Counted from the stretch's first letter, positions 1-10,163 are shown. The stretch is DNA of 64,000 bases from Desulfovirgula thermocuniculi DSM 16036 (GCF_000429345.1 NZ_KE386887.1:1-64000); one strand, 5' to 3'. Numbers and translations are program-made. Notes: generated from the letters alone by a model not told the origin.

Positions 1-2840
1 TACTCTACGACTTCGGGCACCCGCACCACGCTGCCAATGTTGATGCCGCAGTGGCAGACAAACACCCCCACGCGGGGCGGCTCATTTCCCACCGGCCGCT
101 CCGGCGGGTACTCTTTGACCCGCACCTCAACACCCCGGGCGGCGCTCAAAAGCCGGGAGACGTAGCCCGCCACCGCGCTGGCCTCGGTGACCGTCTCCGG
201 GATGTCCTTGGGACCGGCAAAGATGCCACTGGCAAAGATCCCCGGCACCGAAGTTACACCCGGGCTTAGTTCATCACACAGGCAAAAGCCCGTGTCATCC
301 GTTCTCACTCCTAAAAGAGAGGCCAGCTTTCTTGCCTTTTCACCGGAAGATAGGCCTACAGAAAGGACCACCAGGTCAAACTCCTCTTCACGCACCTGGC
401 CATCGGGTAAAGCATAACGGATACGCAAATTGTTATTGGCAACCTCTTCCACGTTATAGATACGACTGCGCACAAAACGCACGCCGTATTCTTCCTCAGC
501 CCGGCGGTAGTAGCGCTCAAAGTCCTTTCCGTAGGTACGCATATCCATGAAGAAGATGGTGGTTTCTAGGGAACCGTGACTGTGCTCTTGGGCGATAACC
601 GCTTCTTTGATGGCGTACATACAGCAAACTGAGGAACAATAGTCGTGTCCGAGGCGAACATTCCGGGATCCAACACACTGAATCCAGGCAATGCGCCGGG
701 GCTCCTTCCCGTCGGAAGGACGCACCAGGTGCCCCTGGTAGGGCCCGGAGGCGCTTAAAATGCGCTCGAACTGAATGCTGGTTACCACATTGGAGTAACG
801 TCCATAACCGTAATAGGATAGTTGTGCCGGATCAAAAACTTCCCCGCCAGGACTGAGGATCACCGCCCCCACATCCACTTCCATTACTTCATCCTGCATC
901 TCGTGATTAATGGCTTTGGCCAGGCAAACCTTGACACACTCCCGGCATTCCGAACAAACAGCACAGTTAAGACAGCGACTTGCTTCTTTTCTCGCCTCCT
1001 CAGAAGACAGGGTTTTTGCTTCCTCTACGAATCCTTTGACGCGCTCTTGCGGGTCCAGGTGGGCAACGGGTTGAGGCTCGCAGCGAGGTATTTCCTCAAC
1101 CGCCTGACGCATTGGTGCAATTTTCTCTTCCGGCACCCGAAACTGGCGGCCCTGTTTTAAATCTTGTCCTGTAAGGTAACGGTGAATGGATTCGGCAGCT
1201 CTCTTGCCGGCAGCGATGGCGTCAATTACCGTTTGCGGCCCGGTAACACAATCTCCCCCGGCAAAAACCCCCGGAATATCGGTAGCCAGGGTGTCGGGAT
1301 CCACAAGTATGGTGTTGCCTCCCAGGGCATTATCCTTCAAGCAGGACAAGTCCGGCCTTTGTCCTATGGCCAAAATGACCATATCCACGTCCATGAGGAA
1401 CTCGCTACCCGCTATGGGCACCGGGCGGGGGCGGCTGCCGTCCTTTTTATCCTCAAGCCGGTTCTTCACGCATTCCATTTGCACCAGCCTGCCTTCCCGG
1501 CCAATGAAGCGAACGGGGCTGGTCAACATCATAAACTTAACGCCTTCCTCCCTGGCCGCAGCTATTTCCTCCGGCAGGGCAGTGATTTCCGCTTCCGAGC
1601 GGCGGTAAACGATGTAGACTTCCTCTGCTCCCAAACGCAAGGCCGTGCGGGCACAGTCCATGGCCGTATTGCCGCCGCCGATGACCGCCACCCGCCGCCC
1701 CACCGTCACCGGCTCACCCAGAGCCACCCGGCGCAAAAAAGCAATGCCATGCTCCACTCCTGGCAAGTCCTCTCCGGGCAGGCCAGGAGTGTTGCTCTGA
1801 TGGGCCCCAATGGCTAAAAAGACAGCCTGGTAATCCTTGCGCAGCTCTTCTAAGGTGATGTCGCTGCCAAGCCTGGTGTTGTACCTAAATTCCACACCCA
1901 GGCGTGCCAGCAATCCCACCTCTAGGTCAACCCATTTTTTCGGCAGGCGGTACTCGGGAATACCTACCCGCATCATGCCCCCGGCCACCGGCAAAGCCTC
2001 GAAAACAGTCACCTGGTAGCCTTTCTTTACCAGATGATAAGCTGCCGAAAGACCGGCCGGGCCGGAGCCCACAACGGCCACCCTCTCCCGGCGGGGCGCC
2101 TCCACCTCGGGCAAGGGGAGTGAATCCATATCTTGGTAGGCCTGCTCAGCCGCAAAGCGCTTCAAGGCCCTAATGTTTACCGGCTCGTCCACGCTTGCCC
2201 GGTAGCAGGCAGACTGACAAGGATGGGTGCAAACGCGCCCGCAGACGGCCGGTAAGGGATTATCCCGGTAAATGAGCTGCCAGGCTTCAACATACTTTCC
2301 CGCTTTAATTAACTGCACATAGCCTTGCACGTTAACCCCGGCGGGACACGCCGCCCGGCAGGGGGAAATGCCCCGCTTGTCAATGGCATAGGCGCCGGGC
2401 GTGGCCTGGGGAAACAGCTTGTAAATGGCCTTTCGGCTACCGAGGCCGGCGTCAAACTCATTGGGTACCTCCACCGGACAAACCCGGGCACATTCGCCAC
2501 AGCCAGTACATTTAGCAAGATCCACGTAGCGGGCCTTTTGTTCTAGCAAGGCTCGGAAATTGCCCGGCTCCCCTTTGAGTCCTACTAGCTGCGTATTGGC
2601 GAGGATTTTAATGTTTAAGTGCCTCCCCGCGTCCACCAGCTTGGGAGAAACAATGCACATGGCACAGTCGTTGGTGGGAAAGGTCTTATCCAGCCTCACC
2701 ATGGTGCCGCCAATGGCCGGCTTTTCATCCACCAGGTACACCTTAAAGCCGCTTTCGGCCAAATCGAGGGCCGACTGCATACCGCTAATTCCCGCCCCAA
2801 CCACCAGCACGGAACCCGAGATCCGCCTGCCGCTCCCCAT
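1..2840 (-). CDS. HdrA-GltD fusion flavoprotein (5' part, runs off the left edge)
   Basis: The minus-strand frame is open from ATG at 2838-2840 to the window edge, giving 946 residues without a stop. Order of parts: an HdrA-type FAD fold with a GAGISG motif near residue 17; a Cys-rich HdrA segment (DCAMCIVSPK); a ferredoxin motif CTGCGECARVCP near residue 100; an inserted GltD/NfnB-like module (PCRAACPAGV, CGRVC, then two dinucleotide folds GSGPAG and GGGNTA) to about residue 570; another Cys-rich cluster (CLNCAVCSECRECVKVC); the HdrA signature SSVCCMYAIKEA; and, near the edge, the start of a further VFVCHCG segment. This fits cytoplasmic HdrA2/GltD-type proteins that route electrons between NAD(P)H, ferredoxin and other carriers, possibly by bifurcation. 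The substrate partner is not visible. The gene is divergent from the AbfD-like gene. Confidence 0.85.
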   Translation of the reverse strand, partial: MGSGRRISGSVLVVGAGISGMQSALDLAESGFKVYLVDEKPAIGGTMVRLDKTFPTNDCAMCIVSPKLVDAGRHLNIKILANTQLVGLKGEPGNFRALLEQKARYVDLAKCTGCGECARVCPVEVPNEFDAGLGSRKAIYKLFPQATPGAYAIDKRGISPCRAACPAGVNVQGYVQLIKAGKYVEAWQLIYRDNPLPAVCGRVCTHPCQSACYRASVDEPVNIRALKRFAAEQAYQDMDSLPLPEVEAPRRERVAVVGSGPAGLSAAYHLVKKGYQVTVFEALPVAGGMMRVGIPEYRLPKKWVDLEVGLLARLGVEFRYNTRLGSDITLEELRKDYQAVFLAIGAHQSNTPGLPGEDLPGVEHGIAFLRRVALGEPVTVGRRVAVIGGGNTAMDCARTALRLGAEEVYIVYRRSEAEITALPEEIAAAREEGVKFMMLTSPVRFIGREGRLVQMECVKNRLEDKKDGSRPRPVPIAGSEFLMDVDMVILAIGQRPDLSCLKDNALGGNTILVDPDTLATDIPGVFAGGDCVTGPQTVIDAIAAGKRAAESIHRYLTGQDLKQGRQFRVPEEKIAPMRQAVEEIPRCEPQPVAHLDPQERVKGFVEEAKTLSSEEARKEASRCLNCAVCSECRECVKVCLAKAINHEMQDEVMEVDVGAVILSPGGEVFDPAQLSYYGYGRYSNVVTSIQFERILSASGPYQGHLVRPSDGKEPRRIAWIQCVGSRNVRLGHDYCSSVCCMYAIKEAVIAQEHSHGSLETTIFFMDMRTYGKDFERYYRRAEEEYGVRFVRSRIYNVEEVANNNLRIRYALPDGQVREEEFDLVVLSVGLSSGEKARKLASLLGVRTDDTGFCLCDELSPGVTSVPGIFASGIFAGPKDIPETVTEASAVAGYVSRLLSAARGVEVRVKEYPPERPVGNEPPRVGVFVCHCGINIGSVVRVPEVVE

Positions 2841-3170
2841 AAATCACACCTGCCTTACTATAGCATAAGTGAAATGGATTTATAGTTTTTGCTTATGACT
2901 TCAAAAATTATTATCTTATGGTTCGCTGTCACTAAGGTTACGTTTATTTTAGCATGTTCATAACCGGTTATCAACTATGTTTCTAAAAAACTACGGCAAT
3001 GTGTTTCGCAAAATTTACACTTTTTCAAAAGGTTACAGGATAAACCGCCTCTTCACGGGGGTACAGCCGCCGCCCGAAAATACCTCTAAAGAAAAAGGGC
3101 CGCACCCTGTACGTGCTGGCCCGGACTTTGCAAGAAAAAACACCAAAAGATTACGCGAGGTGGGCGAAAA
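2841..3170. promoter_or_regulatory. Divergent intergenic region with a 12-bp perfect palindrome
   Basis: This 330-base, AT-rich stretch separates the divergent HdrA-GltD and AbfD-like genes, so it must hold both promoters. A perfect palindrome ATAACCGGTTAT lies at 2960-2971 and could be an operator. A GC-rich hairpin (GGGCC..GGCCC, about 3107-3125) is followed on the minus strand by a short T run and may stop transcription running antisense out of the AbfD-like gene. A ribosome-binding site (GAGGTGG, about 3157-3163) precedes the GTG start at 3171. I see no tRNA, known riboswitch or coding potential here. Confidence 0.4.
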
Positions 3171-4610
3171 GTGAAGACGGCTGCGGAGTACCTGGAAAGC
3201 ATGAAGAACTTAAACCCCAGAATCTTCCTTGGTGGCCGTGAGGTCAAGCTCCTGGAAAACCCGACCACCCTTACCGTGGTCAGGGCCAACGCCAGGGTAT
3301 ACGAGCTGTCAACCGACCCTCGGTACCGGGAAATAATGACGGCCCTTTCTCCCTACACCGGGGAGCGGGTCAGCCGCTGCCTGCACATCGCCCAGAGCGT
3401 GCGCGACCTGGAAATGAGGGCCGAAATGGCTCTGCTCACCAGCCAGGTGCTGGGGACGTGCAACTACCGGTGCGTGGGAGCAGACGTGCTCAACGCCCTG
3501 GCGGGAGTAACCTGGGAAATGGACCGGGAACTAGGGACAGACTACCACCGGCGGTTTACAAGCTACCTCCGCTACCTGCAGGAAAACGACCTGGCCGTAA
3601 GCGGGGCGGTTACCGACCCCAAAGGGGAAAGGACCAAGAGGCCCGCCCAGCAGGACGACCCGGACGTGTACGTGCACGTGGTGGAGAAGAACGCCGACGG
3701 CATCGTGGTGCGGGGGGCCAAGGTCAGCCAGAGCGGCGCCATTGGCTGCCACGAAACGGTGGTCATCCCCACCATGGCCATGCGCCCCGGAGAAGAAGAC
3801 TTTGCCGTGGCCTTTGCCGTGCCCAACGGCGCCCCGGGCATTACCTACATCTGCCAGTACACTCCCTTTACCGCCGAGCGGGAATTAATTCCTGACGTCA
3901 AGTACCTCGGCAATCCCCTTTACGGCCAGAGGGAAACCTGCATCATGGTCTTTGAAAACGTGTTCGTGCCCTGGGAAAGGGTCTTCCTGTGCGGCGAAAC
4001 CCAGTACACGGGCAGGCTTATTGCCCGCTTTGCCAAAACCCACCGCATGAACTGCGGGGGCGCCTGCAAGGTGGGGTTTGCCGACCTGATGATTGGTGCC
4101 GCGCAGCTGGCAGCAGAGTATGCAGGCGTAAGCAAGGCCCCGCACATCGTTGAAAAGATAACCGAGATGATCCGCATCAGGGAAACCTGCTATGCCTGCA
4201 CCATTGCCGCCGCCTACAAGGGCAAAGAAGAACCTGCCGGCTCCGGCTTTTACCAGCCCGATGATATTTTCGGCAACGTGGCCAAGCTGGCCGCCGCCGA
4301 CGGCTTCTGGGATTTAATGAAATGGGCCGCCGACATCGGGGGCGGGATGGTGGTCACCGCCCCGTCGGAACTGGAGCTGGAAAACCCCCAGACCTCTAAT
4401 TACGTGCGCAAGTTCATGAGGGCCACCGCCCCTGCCGAACCGAGGCTGCGCATTGCCAAATTCCTGCAGAACTGGTGTGCGGGCCTGCACGGGGCCGGTA
4501 CCTGGCACGGGGCAGGATCGCCCCAGGCGCAGAAGCTGACCCTCTATGCCCTGACCGATCTCGAAAGCAAGAAAAAAATGGCCCGCGAGCTGGCCGGTAT
4601 CGAAGAGTAA
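3171..4610 (+). CDS. 4-hydroxybutyryl-CoA dehydratase / 4-hydroxyphenylacetate hydroxylase family protein
   Basis: The 479-residue product starts at GTG behind GAGGTGG. Its length and C-terminal signature (HGAGSPQAQ) fit the family of FAD-dependent 4-hydroxybutyryl-CoA dehydratase/vinylacetyl-CoA isomerase (AbfD) and the oxygen-dependent HpaB hydroxylases. Cys97 and Cys101 (GTCNYRC) and the His291..Cys299 pair (HRMNCGGAC) sit where AbfD binds its [4Fe-4S] cluster. That favours the anaerobic, cluster-containing branch over a hydroxylase. The His-Cys stretch reads GGAC, one residue longer than I remember for AbfD, and a Cys sits near the remembered catalytic Tyr, so the exact substrate is open. 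No CoA transferase or succinate-semialdehyde gene is adjacent. The stop abuts the convergent EamA gene with no spacer. Confidence 0.75.
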   Translation: MKTAAEYLESMKNLNPRIFLGGREVKLLENPTTLTVVRANARVYELSTDPRYREIMTALSPYTGERVSRCLHIAQSVRDLEMRAEMALLTSQVLGTCNYRCVGADVLNALAGVTWEMDRELGTDYHRRFTSYLRYLQENDLAVSGAVTDPKGERTKRPAQQDDPDVYVHVVEKNADGIVVRGAKVSQSGAIGCHETVVIPTMAMRPGEEDFAVAFAVPNGAPGITYICQYTPFTAERELIPDVKYLGNPLYGQRETCIMVFENVFVPWERVFLCGETQYTGRLIARFAKTHRMNCGGACKVGFADLMIGAAQLAAEYAGVSKAPHIVEKITEMIRIRETCYACTIAAAYKGKEEPAGSGFYQPDDIFGNVAKLAAADGFWDLMKWAADIGGGMVVTAPSELELENPQTSNYVRKFMRATAPAEPRLRIAKFLQNWCAGLHGAGTWHGAGSPQAQKLTLYALTDLESKKKMARELAGIEE

Positions 4611-5501
4611 TCACTCCTTTCGCTTGTGGAGCTGGATAACGGTAACCCCCGCCACAATAAGCAGGCACCCCAGGACCTGCCAGGGGGTAAGCGTCTCCCC
4701 GAGCAGGAAGTAGGCCAGCGTACCCCCTATCACCGGCTCCAGGGTGGCGGTAAGGTTGGCTTTCACGGGGGCCAGGTAATTAAGCCCTTTAAAGTAAAAG
4801 CCAAAGGGGAGGATGGTGGAAAAGACGGCAATATAAACAAAAAAGAGCCATTCCTGCCACCCGTACCCGAGAAAAGTATTCCAGGGAAGGCGGTAGAAGA
4901 GGGCATAAACAAGGCTCCCGGCGGCAAACCCGTAAGCCAGCAGGGTCCACGGGGAATAGTTTTCCAGGCCCTTTTTGCCGTAAAGGGTGTAAAAGGCAAA
5001 GGCCAGGGCGGCGGATAAGCCAGTGGCCAGGCCGTAAAGGCTGATGGCCAGGCCGCCGCCGGGGCTCCCTTTGACAATTAAAAAGCCTCCCAGGGTGCTG
5101 AGCATGAGGGCCAGGGCGTTGCCGGGGGCCAGCCTTTCCTGGCGCCGCAAGAGACCGTAGGCAAAAACAAAAACAGGCGCCAGGTACTGCATGAAGACGG
5201 CTGTGGCCACGTTAGTCAGGCTAATGGTTAAAAGGTAAGTTGTCTGTACGGAGGTAAGGCCCACGGCACCAAAGATAAAAAAATAGAGGTAGTGCTCCCT
5301 TTTCACGGCCAGGAGGGCGCGGCGGCCAATTCCCAGCACAACCGCCAGAAAAAGGAAAGAAAGGGTCACGCGCATCTGCACGAGATCCCAGACGTTAACC
5401 TGGCGGTTGAAAAGGTACTTGGCCACGTTGCTGGAAAGCCCCCACAGGCATGCGGCTCCCACCACAAATAAAAAGCCCTTCCACTCATCTTTTTTCACCA
5501 T
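4611..5501 (-). CDS. EamA/DMT-family permease
   Basis: The 296-residue product is built from about ten hydrophobic segments arranged as two EamA repeats. The first starts at GAACLWGLSSNVAK near residue 15, the second near residue 150. This is the drug/metabolite transporter fold of the inner membrane, which usually exports small metabolites or amino acids; the substrate cannot be read from the sequence. The gene ends immediately next to the stop of the convergent AbfD-like gene. It is separate from deoA by 10 bases on the same strand, so it may be transcribed with the deo genes' downstream message. Confidence 0.85.
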   Translation of the reverse strand: MVKKDEWKGFLFVVGAACLWGLSSNVAKYLFNRQVNVWDLVQMRVTLSFLFLAVVLGIGRRALLAVKREHYLYFFIFGAVGLTSVQTTYLLTISLTNVATAVFMQYLAPVFVFAYGLLRRQERLAPGNALALMLSTLGGFLIVKGSPGGGLAISLYGLATGLSAALAFAFYTLYGKKGLENYSPWTLLAYGFAAGSLVYALFYRLPWNTFLGYGWQEWLFFVYIAVFSTILPFGFYFKGLNYLAPVKANLTATLEPVIGGTLAYFLLGETLTPWQVLGCLLIVAGVTVIQLHKRKE

Positions 5502-5511
5502 TAACCATCCT

Positions 5512-6816
5512 TTACCCTATCACTTCGCGGATGAGGTTGGAGGCGGGCGGCTTTTCTACTCCCAGGGCAAAAGCCTCCTCCACCTCCCTCCTGGCCGGGG
5601 GAATCCTTGCGGCGTCGCTGGCGTACAGCGTGGCCAGGGCTTCCCCGGACTTAACGTAGTCCCCTGATTTTTTATGCAGGACCACGCCCACCCCGTGATC
5701 GATGGAGTCTTCTTTCTTTTCCCTTCCCGCCCCCAGGAGCATGGCCGCCCGGCCTATTTTTTTTGCCTTTACGGCGCACACGTAGCCCTCCCCGCGGGCT
5801 ACAACGACCTCGCGGTGGCGGGCAAGAGGTAGGCGATCCGGTTCCTCCACCGTTTTGGGGTCGCCCCCCTGCTCCCTCACCATTTCCTTAAACTTTTCCA
5901 GGGCCCTCCCGCTCCTGAGCACCTCCTCCAGGCGCCCCGCACCCTCCCCGGGCGTGGCGGCAGCACCGGCCAGGAACAGCATGTGACCGCCCAGCACCAG
6001 GCACAGCTCCACCAGGTCTGCCGGCCCGTTTCCGGCCAGTGCCTCGATGGCTTCCCTTACTTCCAGGGCATTCCCTACGGCAAAGCCCAGCGGCTGGTCC
6101 ATGTCGCTGATTACGGCTGTGGTCTGCCTGCCCACAAGCCGGCCTATGGCCACCATGGTGGTGGCCAGGGAGCGGGCCTCCTCCATGGTGCGCATGAAGG
6201 CGCCGTCACCCACCTTTACATCCAGCACGATGGCCTCGGCTCCTGCGGCAATCTTTTTGCTCATCACGCTGGAGGCAATGAGGGGAACGCTGTCCACCGT
6301 GGCCGTCACGTCCCGCAGGGCGTAGAGCTTTTTGTCGGCCGGCACAAGGTTGCCGCTCTGGGCCACCACGGCCAGGCCTATCTTCCGCACTTGCGAGATG
6401 AACTCCTGCGGGGTGAGGCTCACCCGCAGGCCGGGTATGGACTCCAGTTTATCGATGGTGCCGCCCGTGTGCCCCAGCCCCCTCCCGGACATCTTGGCCA
6501 CCGGCACCCCGGCAGCCGCCACCAGGGGAGCCAGCACCAGGGTGGTCTTATCCCCCACGCCCCCGGTGCTGTGCTTGTCTACCTTGCGCCCCGGTATGGA
6601 GGAAAGGTCCACCGTTTCGCCGGAGGCTACCATGGCCATGGTTAAATCCGCCGTCTCCCGGAAAGAGAGCCCGCGGAAATAAACGGCCATTAAAAAAGCG
6701 GCAGCCTGGTAATCGGGAATCTCTCCGCCCGCGTAACCCCGCACGAAAAACTCGATTTCCTCCCGGGAGAGCTCCTGCCCCTGCCGCTTCTTGAGGATGA
6801 TGTCGTAAGCGCGCAC
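5512..6816 (-). CDS. deoA: Pyrimidine-nucleoside phosphorylase
   Basis: The 434-residue protein has the standard length. It carries the family signature region ([19 protein letters not shown] near residue 113) and the phosphate-binding [12 protein letters not shown] segment near residue 80. It catalyses reversible phosphorolysis of uridine/thymidine nucleosides to base plus (deoxy)ribose-1-phosphate in the cytoplasm. deoB, 6 bases upstream on the same strand, makes the next enzyme, so the pair forms a nucleoside-salvage unit: the pentose-1-phosphate released here is converted to pentose-5-phosphate by DeoB. In Bacillus the homologue is usually named pdp. Confidence 0.95.
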   Translation of the reverse strand: MRAYDIILKKRQGQELSREEIEFFVRGYAGGEIPDYQAAAFLMAVYFRGLSFRETADLTMAMVASGETVDLSSIPGRKVDKHSTGGVGDKTTLVLAPLVAAAGVPVAKMSGRGLGHTGGTIDKLESIPGLRVSLTPQEFISQVRKIGLAVVAQSGNLVPADKKLYALRDVTATVDSVPLIASSVMSKKIAAGAEAIVLDVKVGDGAFMRTMEEARSLATTMVAIGRLVGRQTTAVISDMDQPLGFAVGNALEVREAIEALAGNGPADLVELCLVLGGHMLFLAGAAATPGEGAGRLEEVLRSGRALEKFKEMVREQGGDPKTVEEPDRLPLARHREVVVARGEGYVCAVKAKKIGRAAMLLGAGREKKEDSIDHGVGVVLHKKSGDYVKSGEALATLYASDAARIPPARREVEEAFALGVEKPPASNLIREVIG

Positions 6817-6822
6817 GCTTCC

Positions 6823-8001
6823 TCACCCCCATACTTCCCGCGCAAAGCTCGTGCCCCGCGGGTAACGGAGGCCGAAAAGCTCCGCCACGGTGGCCGCCAC
6901 ATCGGCAAAGGTCTGCCGCGTGCCCAGGTCCACCCCTGCGCGGATCTTCTGCCCGTATACCAGAAGGGGCACGAACTCCCGGCTGTGATCGGTGCTGGCC
7001 GTGGTGGGATCGCAGCCGTGGTCGGCAGTGATGATGAGCACCTCCTGCGGCAAAAGGGCCTCCACGATTTCCGGAAGCCTCTCGTCAAAGTCCCGCAGGG
7101 CCCGCGCGTACCCGTGGGGATCGTTGCGGTGGCCGTAAAGCGTGTCAAAATCCACCAGGTTGGCCATGATGAGACCCGGCTCGCGGCGGTGCATGAATTG
7201 CAGGATGGCGTCCACGCCGTCCATGTTGTCTTTGGTGTGCAGCGCCTCCGTTATCCCCCTCCCGGCAAAGATGTCCTCAATCTTGCCTACCGCCAGGACC
7301 GCCAGGCCGTTTTCCTTTAAGAGGTCCAGTAGGGTGGGCTCCGGTGGGGGCAGGGAGAAATCTTTCCTGTTGGCCGTGCGCCGGAAGCTCCCCGGTACCC
7401 CCGTGAAGGGGCGGGCAATGACCCTTCCCACCGCGTGCTCGCCGGTGAGGATCTCGCGGGCAATCCTGCACATGCGGTAAAGTTCTTCTAAGGGGATGAC
7501 TTCCTCGTGGGCGGCAATCTGGAAGACGCTGTCCGCGGAAGTGTAAACGATGGGGTAGCCCGTGCGCATGTGCAAATCGCCCAGCTCTTCAATAATGGCC
7601 GTCCCCGAGGCCGGCTTGTTGCCCAAGACGGGGCGTCCTATGCGCTCCTCAAAGAGCCTGATCAGCTCCGGCGGAAACCCTTGCGGGTAAACGGGGAAGG
7701 GGCGCTCTAAAATAAGGCCAGCAATCTCCCAGTGGCCGGTAGTGGTATCCTTTCCCGCCGAGGCTTCCGCCATGCGGCCAAAGGCGGCCAGGGGGCGGTC
7801 CTGCGGTGGGACGCCCTCTATAAAGGTAATATTGCCCAGGCCCATTTTGGCCAGGTGGGGCAGGTGCAGCCCCCCTACGGCCCGGGAAACGTGCAGGAGG
7901 GTGTTGCTGCCTTCATCGCCGTAGCGAGGGGCATCGGGCAAAGCACCGATGCCCACGCCGTCCAGTACGATCAGAGTTACGCGTGCGGCCTTTGCCTTCA
8001 A
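6823..8001 (-). CDS. deoB: Phosphopentomutase
   Basis: The 392-residue product has alkaline-phosphatase-superfamily metal motifs: [13 protein letters not shown] at the N-terminus, [13 protein letters not shown] near residue 90, and the C-terminal [20 protein letters not shown]. It interconverts (deoxy)ribose-1-phosphate and -5-phosphate, with Mn2+ or other divalent metals. It lies between xerD (22 bases upstream) and deoA (6 bases downstream). The xerD-deoB order is conserved in Firmicutes. The ATG start is the only reasonable one, because the metal-binding Asp lies just after it. Confidence 0.96.
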   Translation of the reverse strand: MKAKAARVTLIVLDGVGIGALPDAPRYGDEGSNTLLHVSRAVGGLHLPHLAKMGLGNITFIEGVPPQDRPLAAFGRMAEASAGKDTTTGHWEIAGLILERPFPVYPQGFPPELIRLFEERIGRPVLGNKPASGTAIIEELGDLHMRTGYPIVYTSADSVFQIAAHEEVIPLEELYRMCRIAREILTGEHAVGRVIARPFTGVPGSFRRTANRKDFSLPPPEPTLLDLLKENGLAVLAVGKIEDIFAGRGITEALHTKDNMDGVDAILQFMHRREPGLIMANLVDFDTLYGHRNDPHGYARALRDFDERLPEIVEALLPQEVLIITADHGCDPTTASTDHSREFVPLLVYGQKIRAGVDLGTRQTFADVAATVAELFGLRYPRGTSFAREVWG

Positions 8002-8022
8002 AAGTAAACCATCTCCTCCGGC

Positions 8023-8916
8023 TCATGCCCTTGGGTGGGCGCGGTTGTAGATCTCCCGCAGCTTGCTGCGGGTCAGGTGGGTGTAAATCTGGGTAGTGGA
8101 GATATCGGCGTGACCGAGCAATTCCTGCACCGACCTTAAGTCGGCACCGTTTTCCAGCATGTGCGTGGCAAAGGAGTGGCGCAGGACGTGAGGGGTGATG
8201 CTCTTGGCAATGCCCCCCCTGCGGGCATAAACCTTGATGATCTTCCAGCAGCCCTGGCGGGTGAGGCGCCTCCCCTGCTGGTTAATAAAGAGGGCCTGGG
8301 TATTCTTTCCCTTGGCCAGCCTGGCCCTGGCCTGGGCAAGGTAGGCGGAAAGGAAGTGCCTGGCCACCGAACCCAGAGGGATGATGCGCTCCCGGGATCC
8401 CTTGCCCATACAGCGCACGAAGCCGTGCTCCAGGTTGACGTCGGCCACGTTTAAGGACACCAGCTCGCTCACCCTCAGGCCGGTGGCATAGAGGAGCTCC
8501 AGCATGGCCTTGTCCCGCAGGCCCGTCGGCGTGGAAGTGCGCGGCTGGGCCAGGAGCTTGTCCACCTCTTCGGGAGTCAAAACCCGCGGCAGGCGCTGGC
8601 CAAGGCGGGGTGACTCCAGGTTGGCGGTGGGGTCTTCGGCAATAACGCCTTCCTGCAGGAGAAAGCGGTAAAAGGATTTCAGCGCCGCCAGGTGCCGGCA
8701 AATGGTGGCCGGAGTGCGACCCCGCGTTTTAAGCTGCAGGAGATAGGAGGTAACGGCATTGCGCCCTTCTGCAAGCGGGCTAATGCCCTGGGAGCGGCAA
8801 AAGGCCCAGAACTGGGTCAGGTCGAAGCGGTATGAGGCGACGGTATTGGGGGAGAGCCCCCTTTCCAGGGTTAAATAATGTAGGAAGGCCTCCACGTAAG
8901 CCTGCACGGAACCCAC
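8023..8916 (-). CDS. xerD: Tyrosine recombinase XerD
   Basis: The 297-residue protein is a full-length XerC/D recombinase. It has an N-terminal SAM-like DNA-binding domain ([13 protein letters not shown], residues 15-100). The catalytic domain shows the Arg of TGLRVSELV, the [12 protein letters not shown] box (His-x-x-Arg), [14 protein letters not shown] and the Tyr nucleophile near the C-terminus. It resolves chromosome dimers at dif together with a partner. Its position next to deoB and near spoIIM/spo0A matches xerD (ripX) in Bacillus, so it is a housekeeping gene and not a phage integrase. Confidence 0.93.
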   Translation of the reverse strand: MGSVQAYVEAFLHYLTLERGLSPNTVASYRFDLTQFWAFCRSQGISPLAEGRNAVTSYLLQLKTRGRTPATICRHLAALKSFYRFLLQEGVIAEDPTANLESPRLGQRLPRVLTPEEVDKLLAQPRTSTPTGLRDKAMLELLYATGLRVSELVSLNVADVNLEHGFVRCMGKGSRERIIPLGSVARHFLSAYLAQARARLAKGKNTQALFINQQGRRLTRQGCWKIIKVYARRGGIAKSITPHVLRHSFATHMLENGADLRSVQELLGHADISTTQIYTHLTRSKLREIYNRAHPRA

Positions 8917-8976
8917 CCCCGGAGCCCTTATTGAGTACCGGCAAAGCGCAGCTTCCGCGTAGCGTGCCCCACGCCT

Positions 8977-10083
8977 TTAAATCTCCACCAGCTCGTACTC
9001 CCTGGTGCCCAGGCCCACCTCTTCCCCGTAGGTGAGCTGCCTCTCCCATACCGTTTGCGGCCAGAGGGCGCGGAACTTGTCCTGTACTTCCCGCCCCTCC
9101 AGGCGGCTGCCGGGCAGGACGGCCTCCCGGTTCACCAGGTCGGCACAGGCCTGGTCCAGGGCCACCGGATCCAGGGAAGCCAGGATGCCAATATCCCTCA
9201 CCACCGGGGCATCGGAGAAGCCGTAACAATCGCAGTCGGGAGTTACGTTGAGCACAAAATTAATATAACCCACTTTTCCCTGCTTGTTTTGCAGCACCCC
9301 GGCGGCGTACTCGACTATCTTTTCCTGGATGGCCTCGGGCTCGGTCTTCCAGTTAATTTTAATGGCGCCCACCGTGCAGGTCACCGTACACTCCCCGCAC
9401 CCGATGCACTTGCCGTGGTCAATGTAAGCCTTCTTTGTTTCCCGGGAAACGGCTATGGCCCCCGCGGGGCACCAGCGGGTGCACCGGGCGCAGCCCTGGC
9501 ACTCGGCAACCGTTACCTCGGGGAGCACGTCGGAGTGCATCATCTGCTTACCGCTGCGGGAACCCGACCCCATGCCCAGATTTTTAATGGCCCCGCCGAA
9601 GCCGGTGAGCTCGTGGCACTTGAAGTGACTCATGACAATCAAGGCATCGGCGTGGTAGACGGCGCTGCCGATCTTGACTTCCTTAAAGTGTTTGAGGTTG
9701 ACCGGCACGTTAACGTAGTCCTTTCCCGTCAGCCCGTCGGCAATGACCAGCGGGGCGTTGACCACTGCAAAATCAAAGCCGTTTAAGATGGCCGTGCGCA
9801 GATGATCCACGGCATTGGAGCGGCTGCCCACATACAGGGTATTGGCGTCGGTTAGGAAGGGGTTCCCCCCTCTTTCCCGGATCTTGTCCACCACGCGCCG
9901 CACAAACTGGGGCCGGATGTAGGCCGTGTTGCCCAGTTCCCCGAAGTGGAGCTTGATGCCCACAAGGTCTTTGGGGGCAATTAGTTCCCCCATCCCCGCC
10001 CGCTCAAAAAGCTTCCCCACCTTGTCCAGGAGGCTTTCCTTATGGGTGGCCCGCAGGCCGGCAAAAAACACCTTGGCGCCCAA
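8977..10083 (-). CDS. DUF362 domain 4Fe-4S protein
   Basis: The 368-residue protein has an N-terminal DUF362 domain (VGIKLHFGELGNTAYIRP, TDANTLYVGSRSNA). A dicluster ferredoxin insert follows near residues 190-240 (CQGCARCTRWCPAGA and CIGCGECTVTCTVGA). The family is common in anaerobes. Its reaction is not established, but the two [4Fe-4S] clusters point to a cytoplasmic redox role. It is transcribed in the same direction as xerD with a 60-base spacer, so co-transcription is possible. I do not assign a pathway. Confidence 0.88.
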   Translation of the reverse strand: MGAKVFFAGLRATHKESLLDKVGKLFERAGMGELIAPKDLVGIKLHFGELGNTAYIRPQFVRRVVDKIRERGGNPFLTDANTLYVGSRSNAVDHLRTAILNGFDFAVVNAPLVIADGLTGKDYVNVPVNLKHFKEVKIGSAVYHADALIVMSHFKCHELTGFGGAIKNLGMGSGSRSGKQMMHSDVLPEVTVAECQGCARCTRWCPAGAIAVSRETKKAYIDHGKCIGCGECTVTCTVGAIKINWKTEPEAIQEKIVEYAAGVLQNKQGKVGYINFVLNVTPDCDCYGFSDAPVVRDIGILASLDPVALDQACADLVNREAVLPGSRLEGREVQDKFRALWPQTVWERQLTYGEEVGLGTREYELVEI

Positions 10084-10163
10084 AGGTTATCCCCTCCAAA
10101 CCCGTACGTGTACTGGGTATGTGTACTCTATAAATATTTTTCTGTTCCTGCCGCAACTCCTTT

